This document shows positions 16,454-25,488 of a DNA stretch of 64,000 nucleotides, piece after piece. The notes below the pieces were generated by a model. The model had not been told where the DNA came from, did no database searches, and was given only the letters and a program-made list of their open reading frames with translations. The stretch lies in the IMG/VR virus record IMGVR_UViG_3300033273_000252, positions 29,027-93,026 of that record; one strand, given 5' to 3'. This DNA comes from a virus. The first letter of the stretch is position 1; each line of letters opens with the position of its first letter. Made by a program: the position numbers and the translations under genes.

Positions 16454-16881
16454 TTTTTGATTTCTTTTTTATCAACACCAAATTTTTGAATGATTTCCAT
16501 CACCTCATCTTTGGATAATATTTCAAGGTAATCCTTGACTTCTCTCTGAGATACTTCAAAATATTTTGATAGGTAACTCAGTACTTTCTCATTGTATTTA
16601 TCACTACCCTTTGCTTTGATGTATTTATCAAAACTTCGTTTCTTAGGTAGAACATCTAAATACAATTTGTAAACATCCCTTGGATTGAGCTGACCAATGG
16701 TATACTTTTGTAACTCATTGACCAACTCTAATAGTCCCATATTCATAGATAAAAATCTATTGACCATAAATGGTTCAAAGGTTTTTCTATCCATAACCGA
16801 AAGAGACTCCCAAGAGGTTTTCTTCTCCTTTATGCCAGAAAGATGCTGAAATAGTGTTTTAGCCTTCTTCGTTTCCGACAT
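16441..16881 (-). CDS. 62: gp62-like clamp-loader small subunit
   Basis: A 146-residue protein. ESLSVMDRKTFEPFMVNRFLSMN and NELQKYTIGQLNPRDVYKLYLDVLPKKRSF follow the pattern of T4-like gp62: a motif rich in FMVN near residue 40, then a helical segment ending in a KKR-type motif. T4 gp62 is about 187 residues, so this one is shorter. It should form the clamp loader with gp44 (17137-18057) and load gp45. It is encoded two genes after gp44, with a small zinc-ribbon gene between, and overlaps that gene by 23 nt. Confidence 0.55.
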   Translation of the reverse strand: MSETKKAKTLFQHLSGIKEKKTSWESLSVMDRKTFEPFMVNRFLSMNMGLLELVNELQKYTIGQLNPRDVYKLYLDVLPKKRSFDKYIKAKGSDKYNEKVLSYLSKYFEVSQREVKDYLEILSKDEVMEIIQKFGVDKKEIKKWLK

Positions 16882-17137
16882 CTTCGATTAATTCTTTTGG
16901 AGTAAATTTAGGGTGTACAGTTCCACAATTGTTACAAATCACAACTGGAATAGGTAACATAGATGGTTGTCCGTTCGGTGATTGTACAGCCGATACCTCT
17001 TTGTACATTGTTAACTCATCGAAGAAAATACCATCACATTGTGGACAAGTTACATTTTTTAACTTACGAACATCCAAGTTCATAGTTGGGGACTTTGCGG
17101 GTTGTCCCATTTCTACAATTTTACCTTTTTTAGCCAT
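16859..17137 (-). CDS. Small zinc-ribbon protein
   Basis: A 92-residue protein. CPQC at residues 35-38 and CNNC at residues 70-73 form a four-cysteine zinc ribbon, separated by a strand pair containing MYKEVSAVQSPNGQ. The N-terminus is basic (MAKKGKIVEMG). No catalytic motif is seen. It sits between the gp44 and gp62 genes with one-base and 23-base overlaps, so it is probably a DNA- or protein-binding factor of the clamp-loader unit. Function unknown. Confidence 0.7.
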   Translation of the reverse strand: MAKKGKIVEMGQPAKSPTMNLDVRKLKNVTCPQCDGIFFDELTMYKEVSAVQSPNGQPSMLPIPVVICNNCGTVHPKFTPKELIEDVGNEEG

Positions 17138-18057
17138 TACTTATTAATTCCCATTAAAATGTTTAACATCATCGCCATTACGTTGATTTCTTTATCAACT
17201 ACCATAGAATCTTTGTACTGACCATCTGCGATGTTTAAGATAGTCTGACCCACTTTACCACTTGCGTAATTATCTACCTCATCGTAAAGAGCCCTATATA
17301 AAGGAGTAAAGTCCTTTACCTTAGAGTCAGCGATGATTTGTCTGATTTCAGTAAATTGTTGTTTTACATCACCAGTTTCTTTGAGAATGTTTATAACATT
17401 TTCAGTATAGTTCGCTTGAACAGTGGATGTAGCATCAATCTTTAATGTACCATTTACCACTTGTCGTTGTGCAGCATTTAATACTCTACGAATATCAGGA
17501 TAACCACTATTGACAAGAACGGCAAGGTCTTCTTTATTGAACTCAACACCCTCTTCATTTAAGATATCAAACAATCGCTTTGCCACTTCTTTTTTAGATG
17601 GTGGTGTAATAGCGAATGTCTGACATCTACTTTGGATTGGGTCAATCACTTTTTCGACATAGTTACAAGTCAAAATGAAACGAGTAGATTTACTGAAAGT
17701 TTCCATTAGATTACGGAGTGCAGCTTGAGCATTTGGTGTCAAGTAGTCTGCCTCATCCAAGATTACAACTTTCCACTTACGGAATCCCATAGATGATGCG
17801 AATCCACGAATCTTATCACGAACTGCATCTACGGAGTTTTCATCCGAAGCGTTGATGTACATAACATCACAATCAATCTGATTGGTAATGATTTTAGCGA
17901 GGGTAGTCTTACCTGTACCTGCTACTCCGTAGAGTAACAAGTGAGGTACATCCTCATTCTCAATGTAAATCTTTACTTTCTCAAGGATATGTTCGTTTCC
18001 AACATAACCTTCTAATGTGTCTGGTCGATACTTCTCGACCCATAATGAATTACTCAT
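17137..18057 (-). CDS. 44: Sliding-clamp loader large subunit, AAA+ ATPase (gp44)
   Basis: The ATG at 18055-18057 is chosen because it overlaps the upstream TGA (ATGA) and gives MSNSLWVEKYRP, the standard N-terminus of the RFC small-subunit family; upstream extension would need a TTG. The protein is about 306 residues. Walker A is YGVAGTGKTT, Walker B is VVILDEADYL, and IQSRCQTF is the SRC arginine-finger motif. It opens the gp45 clamp and places it on primer-template DNA using ATP. Its partners gp62-like and gp45 are adjacent. Confidence 0.93.
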   Translation of the reverse strand: MSNSLWVEKYRPDTLEGYVGNEHILEKVKIYIENEDVPHLLLYGVAGTGKTTLAKIITNQIDCDVMYINASDENSVDAVRDKIRGFASSMGFRKWKVVILDEADYLTPNAQAALRNLMETFSKSTRFILTCNYVEKVIDPIQSRCQTFAITPPSKKEVAKRLFDILNEEGVEFNKEDLAVLVNSGYPDIRRVLNAAQRQVVNGTLKIDATSTVQANYTENVINILKETGDVKQQFTEIRQIIADSKVKDFTPLYRALYDEVDNYASGKVGQTILNIADGQYKDSMVVDKEINVMAMMLNILMGINK

Positions 18058-19244
18058 CGGCCTACTTCTTTTAAATATTTTTTCTTTGCGTCTTCCCAAG
18101 ACATTCCAATGATATCTAAGTAAAACAATGGTTCTGGCTTAATACGACCTTCATCATAGAGTTTTGTATATCTACGAATAGCTTTAGGTTTCCACCAATT
18201 CATTGTGTATTCATCACCATCAACAAACTTTTTCTTCATATTTAACTGATTATCATCAATTTCATTACGAAGAAACTCATTCCCATTATCATACATCTGA
18301 GCGAAGTATACACCTCTTTTGAATCCGTGTTGATACTGAGATTGTTTGATTCCCAACTCTTTGAAAATCATAGTTAGAATACGTTGTTTTACACCTGATA
18401 CAGGCCCTTCGATACCTTCTTTCTGAGTAGTATTCTTTGTATACTCTTCAGATTTATGTTCTTTCAACCATTGGTGCCACACATCGTAATATGTGTCATC
18501 TGGTTTAATTGATACCTTTCCTGCTGACTCACCCAATGTCTTAAAGTGTGGGATACCATTATATTGAGAGTGGATACCATACAAAGATGTGGTGCCTACT
18601 GCGATAAGGGTCTGACCATATTTTTCTTTCCAATAATCTCTAACTATTGGGCTGGTCGTTAAACAGGCGACTAACTTACCACCTAAGAAATTGTATCCTA
18701 AAGGTTGTGTACATACAATGGTGGTAGCGATAGTAGTGTGATTTAATTTACCATCTTTGAATTTGTTGTCTTTTGACCAACCAATGTAGGTATCTCGAAC
18801 TCCCAATGAGGTAACATCAGAACCCAACGAAACTAATCCTAATAACTTACCACTAACTCGGTCTTTGATGTATAACTTTACGTTACGACCTGGATTAGCT
18901 ACGAAAGACATCGTGTGAATCAGTTTACGGATTTCAGTCCAACGAGTGGATTCCTTTGAATCCTTAACAATCTCAACATATGGTTCAAGGGTCTCAATCT
19001 CTTGGATTGTTTGTTCTTTGTTCATAATGTCAGTTGGAGCCCACAATTGGTCAATATATTGAGCCATTGCGGCTTTCCTCTTCATAGAGTTGGATAAGTC
19101 TGAATTCCACTCATCCCACTTCTTGTAAAGAGTTTGTTCCTCTACAGTCATAGATTGAAGATAGTCCATATTCTCAATGAACTTCTTCTTCTCGTTATCG
19201 TAGTTGAACTCTGGCTTCGCTGGTTCTGTGTCCCAAAATTGCAT
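18054..19244 (-). CDS. DruA/DUF4338-like protein
   Basis: A 396-residue protein with the ordered motifs of the DUF4338 (DruA) family: a strand region from about residue 121 (VKLYIKDRV, LGLVSLGSDV), RDTYIGW at 150-156, a helical LNHTTIA segment, LGGK near 187-190, DYWKEKYG at 203-210, and GTTSLYGIHSQYN through FKTLGESAG near 217-242. DruA is the hallmark of the Druantia defence system and occurs beside transposable elements. Here it lies between the clamp gene (1 nt away) and the clamp loader (4-nt overlap). It has N- and C-terminal extensions outside the core. Possible roles include DNA binding or modification; none is proven. Confidence 0.6.
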   Translation of the reverse strand: MQFWDTEPAKPEFNYDNEKKKFIENMDYLQSMTVEEQTLYKKWDEWNSDLSNSMKRKAAMAQYIDQLWAPTDIMNKEQTIQEIETLEPYVEIVKDSKESTRWTEIRKLIHTMSFVANPGRNVKLYIKDRVSGKLLGLVSLGSDVTSLGVRDTYIGWSKDNKFKDGKLNHTTIATTIVCTQPLGYNFLGGKLVACLTTSPIVRDYWKEKYGQTLIAVGTTSLYGIHSQYNGIPHFKTLGESAGKVSIKPDDTYYDVWHQWLKEHKSEEYTKNTTQKEGIEGPVSGVKQRILTMIFKELGIKQSQYQHGFKRGVYFAQMYDNGNEFLRNEIDDNQLNMKKKFVDGDEYTMNWWKPKAIRRYTKLYDEGRIKPEPLFYLDIIGMSWEDAKKKYLKEVGR

Positions 19245-19245
19245 A

Positions 19246-19941
19246 TTACTTAATTTCTACTAAATAATAATTTGATTTAAATCCATCGTGCTCAAACGAA
19301 ACGTGAGCAAGTCCTTGAGGAGAAATCTTCAATGAAGATGATTTAGCACCTCTATTAGCATTTAGAATTTCTTTCAAATACTTAGCTGAGAAAGAAATAG
19401 GTTCAACATCACCCTCACAAGTACAATCAACATTGATAGAGATTCTATTTGAGTTGATTTTAGAATAACCCAAGATTACCTCACCTTTGTTTTCTTTACA
19501 AGTGAATGTAAATGTATCTGAATCAGACATAGCACCCTTTGCTTTTGTAAACGTAGATACAAAGTCATCATCCATTGTGATTGTAGATGTAAAAGGAGGA
19601 AGTTGTTTCAACTCAGGTACAACTGGAATCACCGATAAATCAGCCAACATATAGTTTACTGATGTTTTAGTGTCCGAGAAAACCAAAGCTGCGTCACCTT
19701 CGTTTACATCAACTTGACTACCCAATACACCGAGTAGACCTTTTAGTTGAGATGTGGTGTAAACACCATACTCACCATTTGGAAATTCCTTCTCCTCAGA
19801 TGATACACTACCCAAAAGAGTTTTGTCATCCGAAATAAAAGATACTTCCATTCCTTCATCGGTTGAGTTGATTTTTACACTCTCAACCTCACCACCCAAG
19901 TTATATCGGGCGATAAATCCTTCAAACGAACTTTTTTTCAT
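19246..19941 (-). CDS. 45: DNA polymerase sliding clamp (gp45)
   Basis: A 231-residue protein, near the 228 residues of T4 gp45. It lacks enzyme motifs and shows the repetitive strand/helix pattern of PCNA-like clamps, with many acidic residues and a hydrophobic domain linker. MADL and FSAKYLKEIL, with an ending of YYLVEIK, match T4-type clamps. It forms a ring that holds gp43 on DNA and also activates late transcription in T4. It is transcribed from the promoter at 19965-19996 and is followed after one base by the DruA-like gene. Confidence 0.85.
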   Translation of the reverse strand: MKKSSFEGFIARYNLGGEVESVKINSTDEGMEVSFISDDKTLLGSVSSEEKEFPNGEYGVYTTSQLKGLLGVLGSQVDVNEGDAALVFSDTKTSVNYMLADLSVIPVVPELKQLPPFTSTITMDDDFVSTFTKAKGAMSDSDTFTFTCKENKGEVILGYSKINSNRISINVDCTCEGDVEPISFSAKYLKEILNANRGAKSSSLKISPQGLAHVSFEHDGFKSNYYLVEIK

Positions 19942-19964
19942 ACTTTTTATTGTTTAATGTTAGA

Positions 19965-19996
19965 CTAATATACGAAATTTATTTTTAATATCCAAA
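19965..19996 (-). promoter_or_regulatory. 45: Bacteroidota-type promoter upstream of the sliding clamp
   Basis: The minus strand carries TTTGGA (rc of 19991-19996) and, 24 nt after its first base, TTCG then TATATTAG (rc of 19965-19972). The -7 box is within 25 bases of the gp45 ATG. It lets the clamp unit be transcribed apart from the polymerase gene. Confidence 0.8.
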
Positions 19997-22516
19997 TTAA
20001 AATGAGAAAAATTGTGATGCAGCTGCAAGGTTCGGATTTGGTTTCTCCCAATCCATAGCTTTGTAGAAGTCATCAAGTTTATTATTCAACTCTTTTTCCC
20101 AAATCAAATCATAATCAATGTATTGTTGGATAAACTCATTTATTTGTGGTGGGTCTGAGTGACCCGTAAACGCTGTGGTCTGAAGACCAAGCGGGTTCTT
20201 CTTCAAATATACCCATTTAATCTTGTCACCATCTTTCATTGGTTCATACTTGTAAGGTGCGTTAAACTTCTTCAACAATTGGTTGTAAGTAATAGCCGCC
20301 TTAACGTGAGCAGGCGTTCCCTTCTTGAATTCACCCAATGCTTGATTCTTAAATAGATACTTTGACATATCCTTTACCGCTGAGTTCTTTGCGATGTCTA
20401 CAAAGTTTTGACTGGTCATTCCATCTTTATAATCCAAAATCTTTTGGTCAATCTCATCTTTGTTAGTAGACTTTAGAATGTCCATCAAAACCGTTGACAT
20501 CACTTCCTTGAAGTATGTTGGGAATGAACTTCGTTTTACATCAAGTCCCTTCACATCCAACTTATCACAAGGTACAGTATTGTCATTAATAATCCATTGT
20601 GCGTATCTCTTCTTTGATACCCAAAAACCACCCTTTGCGATAGTCTCTTGTTTGATATCAAATCGGTGAGTATCCACATTGAACATCTTATATGCCATTA
20701 CATCATATACTTTGTTGATATGTGTTTCTACTTCTTTTGCAACTGATAGAATCGCTGGAATCATTTCTTCATCCGAATCTTCGTTGATGTTTGGATTACG
20801 AGACTTTACCAATGGTGCAGCTTGATAGAATACTGAATCAGTATCAGTATATACATTGTAATCTGCTTCCTTACCAATGTTCTTTGTATAGTATTGGTTA
20901 GCAATCATCTCAGTAGTCTTAATCACCGACTGACCTGTAATGGTAGTTGCTTCCGCATTATCCACATCGTAGAATCTGAATGATGGTAGACCCAATACAC
21001 CATAAAGGGAGTTCAACATAATCTTTTGAACCAATTGTCTCTGAGAGTAGAACTTGTAGAGTTCATCATTACCTTCTTTACCATACTTCTTCATAAGGTC
21101 TTTGTACTCCACACGTTTGTCAAACCAAACATTAAGAATCTCAGGAATCACACCAACTTTGTCTCTACGATAAAGTACACCATTTGCTGCGATTGAGTAA
21201 TCATTCTTCTGAACAAACTCTAAGAATCGGTCTTTAGGTAGTGGTGGGAACTCATTACCATCATCATCTACAATTGAGTATGATTCAATCTTACCCTTCA
21301 TATGGTCTTCAGATGAATAGTTCTTCAATTTACCAATCTTGGTCTCTGGCGAGATATTGATTGTCATAATGATAGATGGATATAGTGATGTCAAATCCAA
21401 ATCGTATACCCACTTGTAAAGACCAGGTTTTGGTTCTTTTACATAAGCACCCGTAAACTTACCTTCACCATCAGACCCATCAGCATTACGATTCATTCTC
21501 TTTGGTTTATTAGGAGCTACCCTACCACTCCTTCTCAAGAATGTCAAGATAGCACCCTCTAACCACTTTGATGAGAATAAAAAGTCTTCATAGAAAACGT
21601 GACCAGCGTGACAAATCGCCTGAGCCAATTGAATGAACTGAAGTTTCTTGTCCATATCAACAACCAACTCCACATCCACCAAGTTATACTCAATGAACTT
21701 TTCCAAGTCATCTCTGAATAGTTGGTCAAGGTTTCCTTCATACTCAATCTTACCACGACCCAATGTCATATTAGCAATAGTGTCTAATCGGTAGTTTGGG
21801 AATTCTTGGTAGGTAAAGTTCTTGAACAACGCAAGATAATCCAAACACGAAATACCAGCGATGATATATCTATTACGATACTTGTTCCAACTAACCTTTC
21901 CAATAGGAGACAATTCGTTTGCTTTTCGTTCACCAAAAAGAACCTTAATACGATTGTATAGGTAGGTAACATCAAAGTAGTCAATGTTCCAACCAGTCAC
22001 AATAGTAGGATTGATTTCTTTCCATTTGTTGATGAAAGCAATCACCATTTCCTCTTCAGTATCAAACGACTCTACTTGAGCTCCCTTGATAGTTTTGTTG
22101 ATTTTCTCACCTTTGTTTACTACATAGACAAAGTAATCGCCAGTTACGGAATCGTGACCAGCGACTGATGTCATTGCGTTCTGAGCTTCATTAATATCAG
22201 GTAGACCACTATTCATCTCTACCTCAATATCAAATGTCAAAATAGTATGACCTTTAGAGATTTCATCTGAATCACCATATTCATCAATCAGAAAACGAGT
22301 TACTTCATTTACATCACTTTCGTATAGCTCCAAGTCATCTTCTTGTTTCCAAAAGTTTATCTTTTTAAGACGCTCTCCGTGAATAGAAGTATGAGCACCA
22401 TTACCATCTCTAACGTAACCATATCTACGGTACTTAGATGTGAAGTAACCTTTTTCATCATCCCAACAATGGATGATAGATTTTTCTTTTTCATAGTATA
22501 CGTTTTGATATGCCAT
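19997..22516 (-). CDS. 43: Family B DNA polymerase (gp43)
   Basis: An 839-residue replicative polymerase; T4 gp43 is 898. The exonuclease domain shows Exo I (FDIE at residues 95-98), Exo II (GWNIDYFDVTYLYNR) and Exo III (YNLVDVELVVD). Polymerase motif A is DLDLTSLYPSI, motif B is KIMLNSLYG, motif C is YTDTDS, and KKRYAQW is the KKRY motif. All catalytic Asp residues are present, so proofreading and synthesis should be active. It shares the TAATG overlap with the glycosyltransferase upstream, so translation is coupled. The clamp and loader genes follow. Confidence 0.97.
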   Translation of the reverse strand: MAYQNVYYEKEKSIIHCWDDEKGYFTSKYRRYGYVRDGNGAHTSIHGERLKKINFWKQEDDLELYESDVNEVTRFLIDEYGDSDEISKGHTILTFDIEVEMNSGLPDINEAQNAMTSVAGHDSVTGDYFVYVVNKGEKINKTIKGAQVESFDTEEEMVIAFINKWKEINPTIVTGWNIDYFDVTYLYNRIKVLFGERKANELSPIGKVSWNKYRNRYIIAGISCLDYLALFKNFTYQEFPNYRLDTIANMTLGRGKIEYEGNLDQLFRDDLEKFIEYNLVDVELVVDMDKKLQFIQLAQAICHAGHVFYEDFLFSSKWLEGAILTFLRRSGRVAPNKPKRMNRNADGSDGEGKFTGAYVKEPKPGLYKWVYDLDLTSLYPSIIMTINISPETKIGKLKNYSSEDHMKGKIESYSIVDDDGNEFPPLPKDRFLEFVQKNDYSIAANGVLYRRDKVGVIPEILNVWFDKRVEYKDLMKKYGKEGNDELYKFYSQRQLVQKIMLNSLYGVLGLPSFRFYDVDNAEATTITGQSVIKTTEMIANQYYTKNIGKEADYNVYTDTDSVFYQAAPLVKSRNPNINEDSDEEMIPAILSVAKEVETHINKVYDVMAYKMFNVDTHRFDIKQETIAKGGFWVSKKRYAQWIINDNTVPCDKLDVKGLDVKRSSFPTYFKEVMSTVLMDILKSTNKDEIDQKILDYKDGMTSQNFVDIAKNSAVKDMSKYLFKNQALGEFKKGTPAHVKAAITYNQLLKKFNAPYKYEPMKDGDKIKWVYLKKNPLGLQTTAFTGHSDPPQINEFIQQYIDYDLIWEKELNNKLDDFYKAMDWEKPNPNLAAASQFFSF

Positions 22517-23649
22517 TAACCTTGTAACCTTTTATGTAATTCTTTAATCATTATATCTTCATTCAAAGATAGTTCCACAGCCCTTACGACTGACATACTG
22601 TCTCGTTCTTGTCTGAATGTGTCATCATCCAACAATTTATCAAGATAATCAAATAAGTCTTTTTTATACTTGAAGAACATTCCGTTTGGGTCAATCTCGT
22701 GATAACAATCAGATTCATTCCAAATCATAGGACACCCGTTCATCATACAATCCGTACCACTTACTGACCATCCATAGTTAGTTTGTCTCATTTGGATACC
22801 TACCAAACAATCTTGCAATCTCTTGTAGTAATCGTGTTTAGGTACTTTTGTATTATCAATCCAAGAATATGGTGGGTCACCTTTTAGTTGTGGAATCCAA
22901 ACCTTGAAATCTTCTCGTTGTTTACGATATTCTTTCATCAGTTCAATAAACTTTGGATATCCCTTGTATGCAGCTGCACGATGGTTAAATACGATTACTC
23001 TATCTTTAGAGTCTTTGATACTATCAACAATCTTATCTTTAGGTAATCCCAAGTTCCATACTTTTAGAATCCCATCCAACTTCTGAACAAACTCTTCATT
23101 GAATAGTTCTCTTGCTTCATTCAATACTCTATTCTTTTGGTCTTGAGTATTAAGATAACATACATCCATTTGAGATACACCAAGTAGTTCAATAGGTAAC
23201 CACAACCACTTAGGTTTACCAGCTCTATTGTCCGGCCCATTACACGATTTCATTTCCCACCAATGACAATAACCCACAATCTTAGTGTCCATTGTTTTTT
23301 TGTATCTACCCACTTGAACCCAATCTGGTAGGTGTGAATAGATTACATCGTAATCAATGTCTTTGAGTAGATTGATAAGTTTAGATGATGGGAATGACCT
23401 CTGATTCATCATATCACCAGGAATGTCAATTTGGTGTTGTTTGACATTTGGTAGATTCAACTTCTTACTGATTTTGCCAGTGGGCATTAGGATATTCCAA
23501 TAGTAATCGCCATAAGAGTCCAATGCTTTGATGTGGTTATGAATCACATCAACAAATGAATCTTTATCAATGTTGGAAGAATTCGTTATGTTTGGTATAA
23601 CGAGTACCTTCCTTGCTTTACTATAATCTATTGCTTCCCAAAACTGCAT
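22516..23649 (-). CDS. GT-B glycosyltransferase coupled to the DNA polymerase gene
   Basis: A 377-residue protein. The first strand is KVLVIPNITNSS; the C-terminal domain begins around RVIVFNHRAAAYKGYPKFIEL and shows KVWIPQL and the GTDCMMNGCPMIWNESDCYHEI segment in the position of the GT4 nucleotide-sugar loop. The usual E-x7-E is altered. It starts MQFWEA, as the DruA-like protein starts MQFWDT. Its TAATG overlaps on both sides tie it to the SF2 ATPase and polymerase genes. Whether it glycosylates DNA or another target is unknown. Confidence 0.6.
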   Translation of the reverse strand: MQFWEAIDYSKARKVLVIPNITNSSNIDKDSFVDVIHNHIKALDSYGDYYWNILMPTGKISKKLNLPNVKQHQIDIPGDMMNQRSFPSSKLINLLKDIDYDVIYSHLPDWVQVGRYKKTMDTKIVGYCHWWEMKSCNGPDNRAGKPKWLWLPIELLGVSQMDVCYLNTQDQKNRVLNEARELFNEEFVQKLDGILKVWNLGLPKDKIVDSIKDSKDRVIVFNHRAAAYKGYPKFIELMKEYRKQREDFKVWIPQLKGDPPYSWIDNTKVPKHDYYKRLQDCLVGIQMRQTNYGWSVSGTDCMMNGCPMIWNESDCYHEIDPNGMFFKYKKDLFDYLDKLLDDDTFRQERDSMSVVRAVELSLNEDIMIKELHKRLQG

Positions 23650-25424
23650 TATACAAATAAGTTTTTATGAGCAGTATTAACCTTAGATTCTACATTGTAA
23701 TAATCGGTGATTAATTCATCTTTTTTATATAATCTAACTCTACCCAAACTTCTATCAATACCAATCCCATACTTTGGTTTCTCATAGTGATTCTTACTAT
23801 TCACAAAGTTGAATTTAGTATAAGGGCCTATTTTTCGTTGATTATATTCGTATGTAGAAAACGATGCGTATTTAGTAGCTGAGTGATTATTAGGTACTCG
23901 CTGTCCATTTTGAATGTTTGGTTTAATGTATTTTTTCCAAGCATCACTAATTGTTTTTATTATTAAATCATCAGATTCAACGCCCACTAACGCATCTTCA
24001 ACATTAAATGATGTAATTGAATTTTCATATAATTCAATTGCGGATGAGAATGATGGTTCATCATAAACATCATCATCGTAAGCAGAGTATAAAGAAATAC
24101 CCAATTCTTTAGCTATATCTAAATAATAATCAGTATTTAATTGAAAGTCTTTTGGATTTTCTAATATATCAATTCCCAATTGAGCTGTTGGTTTATCAAA
24201 TGAAACAAACATATTTTGAAATAAATCCTCATAAGTTTTATTAAACTCACCCATATCATCAACATACCTACATAATCTACCTAATAAACCTTGTAGTAAA
24301 GATGTAACTACCTTTGATGATTCAACAATACCCTTTATGAATGGTTTGTTTTGATGATATAGATTAGTCAATTCTCCATATGTTTGAACAGGGAATAACT
24401 CTTTATCAACTAACTTATCCAAGTTAACACCACATCCCAAAGAACTATCAATAAACAATGCAACATCTTTTCCATTTAATTTTGAATATTCAAATGTTCT
24501 TTTGATTATTTCGGTTAAAGTTCTTTCAGATTTATCAACTGTATCCAATCCTATCAACTCCAAACCTTCGTTATATGCTTCAGAGTTAAGTTCAACTTTG
24601 TTTGAAGTTTCACCCATACATATAACAGATGGTATACCCCAATCTGATAACATACGCAATGCAGCTTCCATTATTTCTCTTGGCTTTAATCTAATAATAT
24701 AGACACCAAATCTATCTACTTCAGTAGTATTACTATGTTGAGCCAATCTTTGCATTATATACGATACATTATTTTTATCATACTGAATAAAGTAGGTCAC
24801 TCCATCATCAACATTTTTTAACAAATGAGGAACGCCTCTATAATGTTCATTTGGTTCTATTTTATGATAAATGATATCACTACCACGAGATGCATCTAAC
24901 ATAGAAATATTAGTTGCACCAACTGCTCCAAATGTACAACCAATATCTCTTAGCTCCTTAGCCAAATTTACATATCTACTTTTAGCTTGGGGTGTAGTTC
25001 CAAACTGGTCCTCATCAAAGAATACCAAATCTTGAGGCGTTAAATTTTTTATGAATTCATCTTGCTTATGTGGTTTGAAGAAGTGTAGTAATCGCTGAAA
25101 TCTATAATCAACGGAACCCATTTGGGTTACTGCTCTATTCAAACCATCAACGTGAGCAGTAGATGTATATGATGTAGTTATATATGATTTTGATTTTGGG
25201 TCTCTATCTAACCACAAAGAAGCAACACCAATCATAATTTGAGTTTTACCACTCTGCATTGGTGCAGATATTGTAAAGTAAGGAAGTTCAGACTTATACG
25301 CAGGGTCAGTTATCTTTTTGAAGATAGATTGAGCTTCATCAATCTCATCGGGTTTTGGTGGATTAATTGGATTGGTTTTCCAAGTTTCAAATAAGCTTTT
25401 TGAATTTTCTTTTTTTAATCTCAT
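23649..25424 (-). CDS. SF2-type DEAD-like ATPase/helicase
   Basis: A 591-residue protein. Walker A is APMQSGKTQ at residues 54-62, Walker B is FFDEDQFG at 135-142, and GAVGATN near residue 167 is motif III. LLQGLLGRLCRY near residue 375 is motif VI (Q-x-x-G-R-x-x-R). These are the signatures of superfamily 2 helicases and restriction-type translocases. The C-terminal 200 residues have no recognised domain. It may unwind or translocate on DNA. It is driven by the promoter at 25452-25483 and leads the unit with the glycosyltransferase and gp43. Confidence 0.75.
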   Translation of the reverse strand: MRLKKENSKSLFETWKTNPINPPKPDEIDEAQSIFKKITDPAYKSELPYFTISAPMQSGKTQIMIGVASLWLDRDPKSKSYITTSYTSTAHVDGLNRAVTQMGSVDYRFQRLLHFFKPHKQDEFIKNLTPQDLVFFDEDQFGTTPQAKSRYVNLAKELRDIGCTFGAVGATNISMLDASRGSDIIYHKIEPNEHYRGVPHLLKNVDDGVTYFIQYDKNNVSYIMQRLAQHSNTTEVDRFGVYIIRLKPREIMEAALRMLSDWGIPSVICMGETSNKVELNSEAYNEGLELIGLDTVDKSERTLTEIIKRTFEYSKLNGKDVALFIDSSLGCGVNLDKLVDKELFPVQTYGELTNLYHQNKPFIKGIVESSKVVTSLLQGLLGRLCRYVDDMGEFNKTYEDLFQNMFVSFDKPTAQLGIDILENPKDFQLNTDYYLDIAKELGISLYSAYDDDVYDEPSFSSAIELYENSITSFNVEDALVGVESDDLIIKTISDAWKKYIKPNIQNGQRVPNNHSATKYASFSTYEYNQRKIGPYTKFNFVNSKNHYEKPKYGIGIDRSLGRVRLYKKDELITDYYNVESKVNTAHKNLFV

Positions 25425-25451
25425 TGATATGTTTTAGATTTTAATGTTTTA

Positions 25452-25483
25452 CAAACATACGAATAATTTTTTAATTATCCAAA
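25452..25483 (-). promoter_or_regulatory. Bacteroidota-type promoter upstream of the SF2 ATPase unit
   Basis: The minus strand has TTTGGA (rc of 25478-25483) and, 24 nt after its first base, TATGTTTG (rc of 25452-25459). TATGTTTG matches the TAnnTTTG consensus of Bacteroidota sigma-A promoters exactly. The surrounding gap of 64 bases holds no gene. Confidence 0.8.
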
Positions 25484-25488
25484 TATTT

